Shown here: in pieces, positions 43,310-51,557 of the stretch
How positions within the stretch are numbered: the stretch's first letter is position 1
How the letters are laid out: the number at the start of each line of letters is the position of its first letter
Translations under genes and position numbers: made by a program
NCBI RefSeq assembly: GCF_028553785.1
Contig: NZ_CP067136.1
Location: forward strand, 496,001 to 560,000
From: Paracoccus fistulariae
Lineage (GTDB): Bacteria > Pseudomonadota > Alphaproteobacteria > Rhodobacterales > Rhodobacteraceae
DNA: 64,000 nucleotides
Direction: 5' to 3'
The notes under the pieces: model-generated
What the model saw: the letters and a program-made list of their open reading frames with translations, nothing else
What the model was told of the DNA's origin: nothing
Database searches by the model: none

Positions 43310-44410
43310 ATGACGATACTGACCGGTGATTTCGCGACTGACAGCTGCCTCGCGGATCGCTGTGGCAAAACGCAGCAGCTGAATCGTGACCTGATGCCCG
43401 AAGATGCAAAGCTGTACCTGAGGCATGTCGAAGATGGCGAGTCGATCCGCGCCCTGGCCCGCGAGGCCGGGTGCCACCCCTCGACGATCCTGCGCCGCAT
43501 TCGCCGCTTCGAGGCCCGTCGCGACGACCCGCTGGTTGACCGCGCGATCGCCCAGGCGCAGCGCAGCAAACCCGAATTCGATGACAGGCAGGGCATGCGC
43601 GTGCTGCGCCGTCTGGCCGAACCCTCGGCGATGATGGTGGTGGTCGAGGCCATGCCCAAGGCCATCATCACCCGAAACGATATCCGCACCGCCGTGCTGG
43701 AGCGGGAACTGGCCGAATCCATCGCGCTGAAAGGCTGGGTGATCCTTGTGCCGGGGACCTCCCGTTACCGGCGCTATGTCATCTCGACCGCGGGGCGGGC
43801 GGCGCTGCGCGATATGTTGCAGCCTTCCCATAAACGCGGGGCAATGCCGAATCCGGCGGATTTCAGCGATGCCGAACCCGTCGCGGATACCAACGGCTTC
43901 GCCGAACAGCATCGCGTCTGGCAGCATAAGGTGCTGAGCGACCCCGAGGATGGTCAGCGCCGCCGGATGCGCGTCAATATCGCCGAAAGCCCGCTGCTGC
44001 TGCTGGCGCGGCGCAAGAACAGCAAGGGTGAGGCTTTCCTGACCCCGGATATGGTCGCGGCGGGCGAACGTCTGCGCGAAGATTTCGAGCTGGCCCAGAT
44101 GGGGGCGCGCGTGACCCAGAACTGGGACGGGTTCATGACGGCGGGCATCAGCACCAGCCGCCACGGCGACGGCTACGGCGGCGGATCCGAAAAGGCGCGC
44201 GACCGCGTTGCCGTGGCCTTGCGCGAGCTTGGCCCCGGCATGGGCGATATCGTGCTGCGCGTCTGCTGCTTCCTTGAGGGGATAGAGATGACCGAGCGGC
44301 GTCTGGGCTGGTCGGCGCGATCCGGCAAGATCGTGCTGCGCCTGGCCCTGATGCGGCTGGAGCGGCATTATCAGGACACTTATGGCAGCGGATCCCGGCT
44401 GATCGGATAG
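43310..44410 (+). CDS. DUF6456 helix-turn-helix protein
   Basis: A 366-residue protein with an N-terminal HTH resembling recombinase/RpiR-type folds (YLRHVEDGESIRALAREAGCHPSTILRRIRRFEARRDD) and a C-terminal DUF6456 domain (ESPLLLLARRKNSKGEAFLTPDMVAAGERLREDFELAQMGARVTQNWDGF...). The ending, with VLRVCCFLEGIEMTERRLGWSARSGKIVLRLALMRLERHY, resembles a phage-regulator-like DNA-binding fold. It is conserved in Rhodobacterales; the role is unknown but regulation of DNA is likely. The start at MTILTGD has GAGGGAACAC upstream. A terminator follows. Confidence 0.82.
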   Translation: MTILTGDFATDSCLADRCGKTQQLNRDLMPEDAKLYLRHVEDGESIRALAREAGCHPSTILRRIRRFEARRDDPLVDRAIAQAQRSKPEFDDRQGMRVLRRLAEPSAMMVVVEAMPKAIITRNDIRTAVLERELAESIALKGWVILVPGTSRYRRYVISTAGRAALRDMLQPSHKRGAMPNPADFSDAEPVADTNGFAEQHRVWQHKVLSDPEDGQRRRMRVNIAESPLLLLARRKNSKGEAFLTPDMVAAGERLREDFELAQMGARVTQNWDGFMTAGISTSRHGDGYGGGSEKARDRVAVALRELGPGMGDIVLRVCCFLEGIEMTERRLGWSARSGKIVLRLALMRLERHYQDTYGSGSRLIG

Positions 44411-44434
44411 TGATCGGGCCAGTTCGGAACGACA

Positions 44435-44456
44435 GAGGCGCTTCGGCGCCTCTTTG
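44435..44456 (+). terminator. Rho-independent terminator with UUCG loop
   Basis: Stem GAGGCGC/GCGCCTC closed by TTCG, followed by TTTG, downstream of the DUF6456 gene. Confidence 0.85.
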
Positions 44457-44539
44457 TTTGCGTGCGTCCAGGGTATAAAGAATATACATTTGAATTTGTC
44501 GCCGAGCGTGGTTACAACGCGCTCAGCCTGGACATTCAG

Positions 44540-44555
44540 ATTTATACGTATAAAT
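44540..44555. promoter_or_regulatory. 16-bp perfect palindrome upstream of oxyR
   Basis: ATTTATACGTATAAAT is a perfect palindrome in an AT-rich stretch 34 bp before the oxyR start, where it may be an operator or part of the promoter. It does not look like the classical LysR T-N11-A box. Confidence 0.45.
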
Positions 44556-44588
44556 TTTATTGTTATTATTTAGTAAAGACGATAATTA

Positions 44589-45500
44589 ATGTTTATGAAT
44601 ATTACTTTGCGACAGCTTCGTTATTTCCTGGCCTTGGCCGAACAAAGACATTTCACCCGCGCCGCCGAGGTGATCCACGTCACCCAACCCGCCCTGTCCA
44701 TGCAGATACGCGCGCTGGAAGAGAGCGTGGGCGTGAAACTGGTCGAGCGCACCACCTCGGGGGTTGTGCTGACGCCGCAGGGTCGTGCGCTGGAACATCA
44801 CGCGCGTCAAGTCATGGCCGCCATGGCCGGGCTGGATCAGGGGCTGCGCCGTCCGGGGCAGGGCGGTCGGCTGATGCTGGGGATGATTCCCACCGTCGCA
44901 CCCTATCTGCTGCCCGGCGCCTTGCCGGTGCTGCGCGCCAGCGATATCGGCCGCGATCTGCACCTGCGCGAGGCGCAGACCGAACGGCTGCTGGATGAAC
45001 TGGCCGCGGGACGGCTGGACGCGGCTGTCATCGCCTCGCCCCCTGACAGCAATGACCTCATCGCAGCGCCGCTGTTTCGCGATCGCTTCCTGCTGGCGGG
45101 CAGCGAATCCCGAATTGATCAGCTGCGCGATCGCGCCTTGCAGCCCGATGATCTGGATCCGGGCACGCTGCTGTTGCTGGATGAAGGGCATTGCCTGGGC
45201 GATCAGGCGCTGGAGGTCTGCGGACTGAACCGGCGCAGCAGCAGGCTGGATCTGGGCGCGGCCTCGCTGTCCACGCTGTGCCGACTTGCGGCGCAAGGCA
45301 TGGGGCTGACCTTCCTGCCCGAGATCGCCATGCGCCAGGAAACCGCCGCCGCCCCCGGTCTGACCGCCATCCGCTTTCCCAATCCGCAACCGGCCCGAGA
45401 AGTTTTGCTGGTTCGTCGTGCCTCGACCGAAACCAGTGGCTGGTTTGATGAGTTGGTCGAGGTGCTGCGCCGCACGGGACGCGAACTGATCAAGGGCTGA
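44589..45500 (+). CDS. oxyR: Hydrogen peroxide-inducible LysR regulator
   Basis: Peroxide sensor of 303 residues. The HTH is ITLRQLRYFLALAEQRHFTRAAEVIHVTQPALSMQIRALEE. The redox pair is C202 and C211 in LDEGHCLGDQALEVCG, the same 9-residue spacing as the OxyR disulfide. It also has the OxyR-like IPTVAPYLLPGALP stretch. No catalase or peroxiredoxin gene is adjacent. The start may be the second Met, 6 bp later. Confidence 0.92.
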   Translation: MFMNITLRQLRYFLALAEQRHFTRAAEVIHVTQPALSMQIRALEESVGVKLVERTTSGVVLTPQGRALEHHARQVMAAMAGLDQGLRRPGQGGRLMLGMIPTVAPYLLPGALPVLRASDIGRDLHLREAQTERLLDELAAGRLDAAVIASPPDSNDLIAAPLFRDRFLLAGSESRIDQLRDRALQPDDLDPGTLLLLDEGHCLGDQALEVCGLNRRSSRLDLGAASLSTLCRLAAQGMGLTFLPEIAMRQETAAAPGLTAIRFPNPQPAREVLLVRRASTETSGWFDELVEVLRRTGRELIKG

Positions 45501-45586
45501 AGGCCCCGGTGTCCTGTTCCGGCGTGATTGCGCATCACCGACCGGATCACATATGGCTGTGATCACCTCAACGTGGACAAGGACGA

Positions 45587-46330
45587 ATGGACAATATTCT
45601 TGCGCTGATGAACGACCCGGCCGCCTGGGTCGCTCTGGCAACTCTGGTGGTGATGGAGGTCGTGCTGGGCATCGACAACCTGATCTTCATCTCGATTCTG
45701 ACCAACAAGCTGCCCGAACATCAGCGAGAACGCGCCCGCCGTATCGGCATCGGCCTGGCCCTGATCATGCGGCTTGCGCTGCTGGCCACGGTGGCCTGGA
45801 TCGTACAGCTGACAGAGCCTGTCTTTACCGTCATGGGCAACGAATTCTCGTGGAAGGATATCATCCTGATCGCGGGCGGGCTGTTCCTTGTCTGGAAGGC
45901 GACCAAGGAAATTCACCACCATGTCGATCCCGACGATCACGAGGACACGATGGTGGGCGCAGCGACGACGACCTTCGCGGGCACGATTGCGCAGATCCTG
46001 GTGCTGGATCTGGTCTTTTCCATCGACAGCATCATCACTGCCGTCGGCATGACACCGCATGTCGAGATCATGGTCGTGGCCGTGGTCGCGGCGGTGACCG
46101 TGATGCTTGTGGCCGCAACGCCGCTGGCGAATTTCATCGAAAAGAACCCCACCATCGTGATGCTGGCTTTGTCCTTCCTGCTGCTGATCGGCACGACGCT
46201 GATCGCGGAAGGCTTTGGCGTGCATGTGCCCAAAGGATATATCTATGCTGCGATGGCCTTCTCGGCGCTGGTCGAGGCGCTGAACATGTGGGCGCGCAAC
46301 TCTCGTCAGCGCAAGAAGGGGCAGGAATAG
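45587..46330 (+). CDS. TerC-family integral membrane protein
   Basis: A 247-residue inner-membrane protein with seven predicted helices and the TerC metal-site motifs [15 protein letters not shown] (helix 2) and [18 protein letters not shown] (helix 5). Related proteins export manganese or help metallate secreted enzymes; others are linked to tellurite. It follows oxyR by 86 bp on the same strand, so peroxide control is possible but not shown. No yybP-ykoY riboswitch is visible before it. A strong hairpin follows. Confidence 0.88.
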   Translation: MDNILALMNDPAAWVALATLVVMEVVLGIDNLIFISILTNKLPEHQRERARRIGIGLALIMRLALLATVAWIVQLTEPVFTVMGNEFSWKDIILIAGGLFLVWKATKEIHHHVDPDDHEDTMVGAATTTFAGTIAQILVLDLVFSIDSIITAVGMTPHVEIMVVAVVAAVTVMLVAATPLANFIEKNPTIVMLALSFLLLIGTTLIAEGFGVHVPKGYIYAAMAFSALVEALNMWARNSRQRKKGQE

Positions 46331-46338
46331 CCCTGCAC

Positions 46339-46373
46339 CGGGCGGCGCGCTGCCATGCGTGGCGCGCCGCCCG
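46339..46373 (+). terminator. Strong hairpin after the TerC gene
   Basis: Twelve-base-pair stem CGGGCGGCGCGC with GCGCGCCGCCCG, 11-nt loop. There is no T tract, so termination strength is uncertain. Confidence 0.6.
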
Positions 46374-46439
46374 GAGCGCGTTGCCTTAACGTCAGATATT
46401 GTTTAGGTTTGCCTGAACCGCGACCGAAAGGAAGTCACC

Positions 46440-47390
46440 TTGCGCGATCTTCGGATTCCAGACCAGAGACACCCGGAAAAGGCCCATCGTCCGGATCAGG
46501 AACAGCCCAAGAAGCCGTCCTGGATTCGCGTCAAGGCGCCGACCTCCGAAGGCTATAAAAGAACCCGCGACATCATGCGCGAAAACCGCCTGTCGACGGT
46601 CTGCGAAGAGGCGGGCTGCCCGAATGTGGGTGAATGCTGGTCGCAGGGCCATGCGACGATGATGATCATGGGGGAAATCTGCACCCGTGGCTGTACCTTC
46701 TGCAATGTCGCCACCGGCCGCCCGGATGCGCTGGATGTGTTCGAACCGGGCCGCGTTGCCCATGCGGTGCAGAAACTGGACCTGAAACATGTCGTCATCA
46801 CCTCGGTCGACCGTGACGATCTGGACGATGGCGGGGCCGAACATTTCGCTCAGACGATCCGCGCGATTCGCCACCGCTCGCCCGCATCGACCATCGAAGT
46901 GCTGACGCCCGATTTCCTGAAATCCAAGCCCGGCGCGCTGGAAGTGGTGGTCGAGGCCCGTCCCGATGTCTTCAACCACAACCTTGAAACCATCCCCGGT
47001 CTTTATCCGACGGTCCGGCCCGGCGCGCGCTATTTCCACAGCCTGCGCCTGCTGCAGAAGGTCAAGGAACTGGACCCGACCATGTTCACCAAATCCGGCA
47101 TCATGGTCGGCCTGGGTGAGGATCGCCAAAGCGTGCTGCAGGTCATGGATGACATGCGCGCCGCCGATATCGATTTCATGACCATCGGCCAATATCTGCA
47201 ACCCACGCCCAAGCATCATGCGGTTGACCGGTTCGTCACCCCGGAAGAGTTCGCCAGCTACGAAAAAGCCGCGTTTGGCAAGGGTTTCCTGATGGTTTCG
47301 GCGACGCCGCTGACCCGCTCGTCCTATCACGCAGGCGACGATTTCGCGCGACTGCGCGATGCGCGCATGGCCAAGCTGGGGCGCGCCTAG
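46440..47390 (+). CDS. lipA: Lipoyl synthase
   Basis: Radical-SAM enzyme that inserts two sulfurs into octanoyl-protein to form lipoyl groups. The 316-residue protein has both Fe-S sites: C55-x4-C60-x5-C66 ([14 protein letters not shown]) and the SAM cluster C81-x3-C85-x2-C88 ([10 protein letters not shown]). The C-terminal [10 protein letters not shown] carries the conserved RSSYHA. Translation begins at a TTG with AAAGGAAG upstream; the next ATG would remove conserved sequence. Confidence 0.96.
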   Translation: MRDLRIPDQRHPEKAHRPDQEQPKKPSWIRVKAPTSEGYKRTRDIMRENRLSTVCEEAGCPNVGECWSQGHATMMIMGEICTRGCTFCNVATGRPDALDVFEPGRVAHAVQKLDLKHVVITSVDRDDLDDGGAEHFAQTIRAIRHRSPASTIEVLTPDFLKSKPGALEVVVEARPDVFNHNLETIPGLYPTVRPGARYFHSLRLLQKVKELDPTMFTKSGIMVGLGEDRQSVLQVMDDMRAADIDFMTIGQYLQPTPKHHAVDRFVTPEEFASYEKAAFGKGFLMVSATPLTRSSYHAGDDFARLRDARMAKLGRA

Positions 47391-47480
47391 AAGCGCGCGG
47401 GACGGCTGATCGCGAATTTCCGGCAGGGGCGATAACAGAGCTTGCCCAAGCCGGAATTCCCCGATATGCCATCCGACGTT

Positions 47481-47564
47481 GCCCGAGTGGCGGAATGGTA
47501 GACGCAGCGGATTCAAAATCCGCCGCCGCAAGGCATGCCGGTTCGAGTCCGGCCTCGGGTACCA
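47481..47564 (+). tRNA. tRNA-Leu (CAA)
   Basis: A class II tRNA of 84 nt with acceptor GCCCGAG/CTCGGGT, D arm, anticodon loop TTCAAAA (anticodon CAA), a long variable arm, T loop GGTTCGAGTCC and an encoded ACCA end. Confidence 0.95.
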
Positions 47565-47733
47565 GCCTTCAGAATGAATGATCTGACAGGGATCGGCCTT
47601 TGTGCCGGTCTTTCGGCGCCACAGGCGAATCGATTCGCCCTGCGCGACCGGATATTTATGTTCGGTTTTTCAGCGGCTTCCCCGCCGATTCGGGCAGGAT
47701 CGGATCAGCACCGGCGCCAAACGCCGCCTTGCG

Positions 47734-48129
47734 CTACTTAGAAGCGGTCTCGGCCTCTTGCAGCACCTTGCGGGCGGCGCGGAAACATTCAAGCGCCTGC
47801 GGGACACCGCAATAGATCGCAACGACATGGATGATCGCGCGGATCTCTTCCTGGCTGACACCATTCCGGATCGCGCCCCGGCAATGCAATTCCCATTCCT
47901 GCATCTTGCCAAGCGCGCCGATCATGGCGAGGTTCATCATCGACCGCGTTTTGGGGTCGATCACATCATCGCCCCAGCCAAAGCCCCAACACCAGGCGGT
48001 CATCGCCTCCTGAAAGGGGCGGCTGAAATCATCGGCGGCGGCAAGGTTGCCTTCGACATATTCCGCCCCAAGGGTTGCCTTGCGCTGTTCCAGCCCTTTC
48101 AGGAAAAGATCTTCGTCGAAAATGCTCAT
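47734..48129 (-). CDS. Carboxymuconolactone decarboxylase-family protein
   Basis: A 131-residue all-helical CMD-family protein. The central part WGDDVIDPKTRSMMNLAMIGALGKMQEWELHCRGAIRNGVSQEEIRAIIHVVAIYCGVPQALECFRAARK is close to PcaC but lacks the AhpD CxxC. It is the last of three genes (GntR, DUF1330, this one) on the minus strand beside the putative trigonelline cluster. It might act on a ring-cleavage product, though no reaction can be assigned from sequence. Confidence 0.85.
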   Translation of the reverse strand: MSIFDEDLFLKGLEQRKATLGAEYVEGNLAAADDFSRPFQEAMTAWCWGFGWGDDVIDPKTRSMMNLAMIGALGKMQEWELHCRGAIRNGVSQEEIRAIIHVVAIYCGVPQALECFRAARKVLQEAETASK

Positions 48130-48164
48130 ATGCTGGCTCTTTGATGATTGGTCGGGTGTAGGGG

Positions 48165-48464
48165 TTACCGGATGCCTTCGACGATGAAGACCTCGGCCCG
48201 GCAGGCGTTCTGACGGTGTTCGCGGGCCGCGCGATATTCCTCTGACTCGTAGCAGGCATATGCATCGGCCAGGCTGTCAAACTCGATCACCACATGCCGT
48301 TCCCAGATGCTGCCCTCGCAGATCCGTGTCTCGCCGCCGCGCGCCAGAAAGCGGCAGTTGTATTTCGCGAAGGCCTGCGGCGCCAGCGACTGATACCCGG
48401 CATAAGCCGCGGGGTCGGTGATCGTGACGCGGGCGATCCAATAGGCCTTGGGCTGCGTCGTCAT
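48165..48464 (-). CDS. DUF1330 family protein
   Basis: A 99-residue dimeric alpha-beta barrel-like protein of the DUF1330 family (KAYWIARVTITDPAAYAGYQSLAPQAFAKYNCRFLARGGETRICEG, then VVIEFDSLADAYACYESEEYRAAREHR). The family function is unsettled. Overlaps the GntR gene by 4 bp and is thus part of its operon. Confidence 0.87.
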   Translation of the reverse strand: MTTQPKAYWIARVTITDPAAYAGYQSLAPQAFAKYNCRFLARGGETRICEGSIWERHVVIEFDSLADAYACYESEEYRAAREHRQNACRAEVFIVEGIR

Positions 48465-49147
48465 GTCGGGGTGCCTTCCTGCGCCAACAGCTTCTTGGCA
48501 ACGGCGGTCGCATCGGTCAGATGGTTTTCCACGGCGCGAAAGGCTGCGCGTGGATCGCGGGCAATGATCGCCTCGCAGATCATGCGCATATGGGCGGGGC
48601 CCGAAATCTCGCGGTCGTTGCAGGTCAGGGTCATGATCCGCAGCCGCGAGATACGACCGTTCAGACGCTGCACGACCTCCCAGGCGATGTCATGGCCGGC
48701 ACCTTCGAAGATGACGCCGTAAAATCGGGTCGATGCCTTGAACAGCGCGCCCGGTTCGCGCGCCTTGCTGGCGGATTCCAGATCGGCAAGGGCGGCGCGC
48801 AGGCGGCGTTCCAGATCGGTTGTCATATTCGCGGCACAGGCCATCGCCGCATCGGTTTCAAGCTTGCGGCGTATATCATAGATCTGTCGCGCCTCGGCCC
48901 ATGTCATCCGCGCGACAATGGGCCCACGATGCGGCACATGCTCCACCAGCCCCTCGGCGTCCAGATAGCGCAGGGTTTCGCGTACCACGGTCCGGCTGAC
49001 GCCCAGCTGTTCACACAGCACGCGTTCGACCAGCCGGTCCCCCGGCTTGAAGATACCATCGATGATCGCATCACGCAGTCGGTCCAGCACGACATCTCTC
49101 AATGTCGCGGGCTGCTGATCTATCCTGCTGAGTCCGGCTTGTTCCAT
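48461..49147 (-). CDS. GntR-family regulator (FCD subfamily)
   Basis: A 228-residue regulator: wHTH VVLDRLRDAIIDGIFKPGDRLVERVLCEQLGVSRTVVRETLRYLDAEGLVEHVPHRGPIVA and an FCD effector domain, whose Asp and His residues (such as HDIAWEVV, AHMRMICEAIIARD) usually bind a metal and organic acid. Divergent from the catabolic operon with a palindrome in the 105-bp gap. It probably represses that operon until a pathway intermediate is present. Confidence 0.9.
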   Translation of the reverse strand: MEQAGLSRIDQQPATLRDVVLDRLRDAIIDGIFKPGDRLVERVLCEQLGVSRTVVRETLRYLDAEGLVEHVPHRGPIVARMTWAEARQIYDIRRKLETDAAMACAANMTTDLERRLRAALADLESASKAREPGALFKASTRFYGVIFEGAGHDIAWEVVQRLNGRISRLRIMTLTCNDREISGPAHMRMICEAIIARDPRAAFRAVENHLTDATAVAKKLLAQEGTPT

Positions 49148-49192
49148 GGCGTTTGATTATCAGGGCGGCCCCGCCGCAGCAAGATTGATTGT

Positions 49193-49219
49193 AGGATTGT
49201 ATTACGGTACACCATAATC
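49193..49219. promoter_or_regulatory. Candidate GntR operator
   Basis: TGTATTACGGTACA (49197-49210) is a palindrome with TGTA/TACA arms, flanked by GGATT and AATCC arms. FCD regulators often bind T-G-T-A/T-A-C-A type sites. It lies in the divergent promoter between the regulator and the operon. Confidence 0.5.
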
Positions 49220-49252
49220 CCATAAGACGAATCATCCGAGAGGGGGGGCGGA

Positions 49253-49855
49253 ATGCCGGCTGAAATCCGCAAGACATTGCTGCATGTCGAAGAGACATTG
49301 ATCGAGGGCGGGAAGGCCGCGCCGGTGCCGCTGAAGATGATCGCGGCCGTCGCCGTGATCAAAAATCCCTGGGCCGGTCAGGGCTTTGTCGAGGATCTGC
49401 GCCCGGCCATCCTGGATTGCGCCCCCGGCCTTGGCGCCCTGCTGACAGAGATGATCCTGAAGGCTGCAGGCGGCGGTGAGCATGTCGAGGGTTACGGGAA
49501 ATCGGCCATCGTCGGGACGGATGGCGAGGTCGAGCATGCCTCGGCGCTGATCCACACGCTGCGTTTCGGCAATCATTACCGCGAGGCTGTCGGCGCCAGA
49601 TCGTATCTGGCCTTCTGCAACACGCGCGGCCCGGCCAATGCGCCCCTGCTGATCCCTCTGATGGACAAGAACGATGCCGGCAGGCGCAGCCATTACCTGA
49701 CGATCCAGCTCTCGGTGGCCGATGCGCCCGCAGCGGATGAGATCGTGATCGCGCTTGGCGCCTCGATCGGCGGGCGGCCGCATCACCGCATCGGCGACCG
49801 TTACCAGGATCTGAAAGAGCTTGGCCATGACGTTGAAAACCCTGCCGCTGTCTGA
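49253..49855 (+). CDS. AA_synth (DUF1185) family protein
   Basis: A 200-residue protein of the family called amino acid synthesis protein, for which no reaction is firmly known. It keeps the pattern KMIAAVAVIKNPWAGQGFVEDL, EGYGKSAIVGTDGEVEHASALIHTLRFGNHYREAVGARSYLAF and the C-terminal LGASIGGRPHHRIGDRYQDL. It is the first gene of the catabolic operon and overlaps the next by 29 bp. In the described trigonelline route a conserved hypothetical protein is needed in a late step; whether this is it, I cannot tell. Confidence 0.85.
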   Translation: MPAEIRKTLLHVEETLIEGGKAAPVPLKMIAAVAVIKNPWAGQGFVEDLRPAILDCAPGLGALLTEMILKAAGGGEHVEGYGKSAIVGTDGEVEHASALIHTLRFGNHYREAVGARSYLAFCNTRGPANAPLLIPLMDKNDAGRRSHYLTIQLSVADAPAADEIVIALGASIGGRPHHRIGDRYQDLKELGHDVENPAAV

Positions 49856-50639
49856 TCCCTATGGCTCGGTCGCCTATCGGGCGGCGGGTCAGGGTGAGCC
49901 GGTCGTGCTGATCCACGGCGTCGGCATGCAATCCGCCGCATGGGGCCCCCAGATCAAGGCGCTGTCGCAGACCCACCGGGTGATTGCGCTGGATATGCCC
50001 GGCCATGGCGGCAGCAGCGCCCTGCCACAGGGCAGCACGCTGACCGATTACGTCGCCTGGCTTCATGCGGTGTTGGTTGCGGCTGATGTGGACAGGGTCA
50101 GTCTGGCAGGGCATTCCATGGGGGCGCTGATCGCGGGTGGCTTCGCGGCCAGCCATCCCGGGATGGTCAGCCGTGTGGCGCTGCTGAATGGCGTCTTTCG
50201 CCGCGACGCCCCGATGCGCGCAGCCGTCGAGGCGCGGGCAGCCGCGATCCGCGCGGGGCGGCTTGATACCGAAACGCCCTTGCAGCGCTGGTTTGGCGAC
50301 AGCGATCTTGAGGCATCGGCACGCAGGCAGGTCGCCCAATGGCTGAACGCCGTGGACCCGGTCGGCTATGCGACGGCCTATACTGCCTTTGCCGGTGGCG
50401 ACTCGACCTATGCCGAACGTTTCGGCGCCATTTCCTGCCCCTTGCTGGCGATCACCGGCGACAACGATCCCAATTCTACCCCGGCCATGGCCCGCGCCAT
50501 GGCCGACGCCGCACCGCAGGGCAGGGCCGTCATCGTCGAAGGGCACCGGCACATGGTCAACCTGACCGCGCCGGAGCTGATCAATGCCGAACTGCGCCGC
50601 TGGCTGGAAACCGATTGCACCCTGGAGGAGACGTCATGA
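49827..50639 (+). CDS. Alpha/beta hydrolase, candidate TgnD-type N-methylformamido-methylene succinate hydrolase
   Basis: A 270-residue alpha/beta hydrolase: oxyanion HGVGMQSAAW, nucleophile S97 in GHSMGALIAG, Asp in ITGDNDPNST and His in GHRHMVNL. In the known trigonelline pathway such a hydrolase splits the linear intermediate into methylamine, formate, CO2 and succinate semialdehyde. Context and fold agree, but the substrate is inferred. The start is the ATG after GAAAGAGC; it overlaps the gene before by 29 bp and the reductase gene by 4 bp (ATGA). Confidence 0.85.
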   Translation: MTLKTLPLSDPYGSVAYRAAGQGEPVVLIHGVGMQSAAWGPQIKALSQTHRVIALDMPGHGGSSALPQGSTLTDYVAWLHAVLVAADVDRVSLAGHSMGALIAGGFAASHPGMVSRVALLNGVFRRDAPMRAAVEARAAAIRAGRLDTETPLQRWFGDSDLEASARRQVAQWLNAVDPVGYATAYTAFAGGDSTYAERFGAISCPLLAITGDNDPNSTPAMARAMADAAPQGRAVIVEGHRHMVNLTAPELINAELRRWLETDCTLEETS

Positions 50640-51553
50640 CGCAACACGACCCGCGCGCCCTGCGCAACGCTTTTGGCACCTTCATGACAGGTGTCACCGT
50701 CGTGACTGGCAAGACCGCCGATGGCACGCCGATCGGATTTACCGCCAATTCCTTCACCTCGGTGTCGCTTGATCCGCCGCTTGTGTTGGTCTGCCTTGCC
50801 AACAGATCCAGCAATTTCGACCATTTCGCGGCGGCCGGGGGCTTTGCGGTGAATGTCCTGTCAGAGGAACAGAAAGACATTTCCAACACCTTCGCACGCC
50901 CGGTCGAGGATCGTTTCGCAGCCGTTGACTGGCGCGACGGGCCGCATGGCGCGCCGGTGATCGAGGGGGTGTCGGCCTGGTTCGATTGTTCGATGCACGA
51001 TACCGTCAACGCTGGCGATCATCTCATCCTGATCGGTCGGGTCGAGGCGTTCGATACCAGCCCGGCGCCCGGTCTTGGCTATGCGCGCGGCGCCTATGTC
51101 ACGCCTGCGTTGGAGAAGGCGGCGCTGGAACAGGGCGTGGATGTGGTTCTGGCCGCCCTGATCCGGCGCGAGCACAAGGTGCTTTTGGTCGAGGGCCGCG
51201 ATGGTGCCCTGACCCTGCCCGAGGCGCGCGTCGGCAAGGTCGGCGTCTCGGGCACCCTGGCCGCGCTGCTGGAACGCACAGGCCTGAGCGCCGAGCCGGG
51301 CTTCATCTATTCGGTTTACGACGATGCCATTCGCGGATGTCAGCAGATCACCTTCCAATGCGCCGCCGAACAGGGCGCGCCGGGCATGGGCGCATTCACC
51401 GAACTTGACCCGGCAATGCTCGGCCGCGTCGCCGATCCCGCGATGCGGCAGATGCTGACGCGCTTTGCCGAGGAAACGCGGATCGGAAATTTCGGCATCT
51501 ATTACGGAAATCAGGACAGCGGCCAGGTTCGCAGGGTTTCGGCAGGGGGCTGA
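50636..51553 (+). CDS. Flavin reductase with a Nudix-like C-terminal domain, candidate TgnA-type component
   Basis: Supplies reduced flavin to the monooxygenase next to it. Residues 1-165 are a DIM6/NTAB flavin reductase (LRNAFGTFMTGVTVVTGKTADGTPIGFTANSFTSVSLDPPLVLVCL, NVLSEEQKDISNTFARP). Residues 170-305 look like a degenerate Nudix fold (VVLAALIRREHKVLLVEGRDG, then GVSGTLAALLERTGL where the box has lost its Glu residues), so probably non-catalytic. Normal reductases of this type end near 170. Overlaps the hydrolase by 4 bp and precedes the oxygenase by 4 bp. Confidence 0.87.
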   Translation: MTQHDPRALRNAFGTFMTGVTVVTGKTADGTPIGFTANSFTSVSLDPPLVLVCLANRSSNFDHFAAAGGFAVNVLSEEQKDISNTFARPVEDRFAAVDWRDGPHGAPVIEGVSAWFDCSMHDTVNAGDHLILIGRVEAFDTSPAPGLGYARGAYVTPALEKAALEQGVDVVLAALIRREHKVLLVEGRDGALTLPEARVGKVGVSGTLAALLERTGLSAEPGFIYSVYDDAIRGCQQITFQCAAEQGAPGMGAFTELDPAMLGRVADPAMRQMLTRFAEETRIGNFGIYYGNQDSGQVRRVSAGG

Positions 51554-51557
51554 TGGC

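Noticed and set aside
45501..45586. Manganese riboswitch before the TerC gene
   Set aside because: Only 86 bp are available and the conserved yybP-ykoY core loops are not visible.
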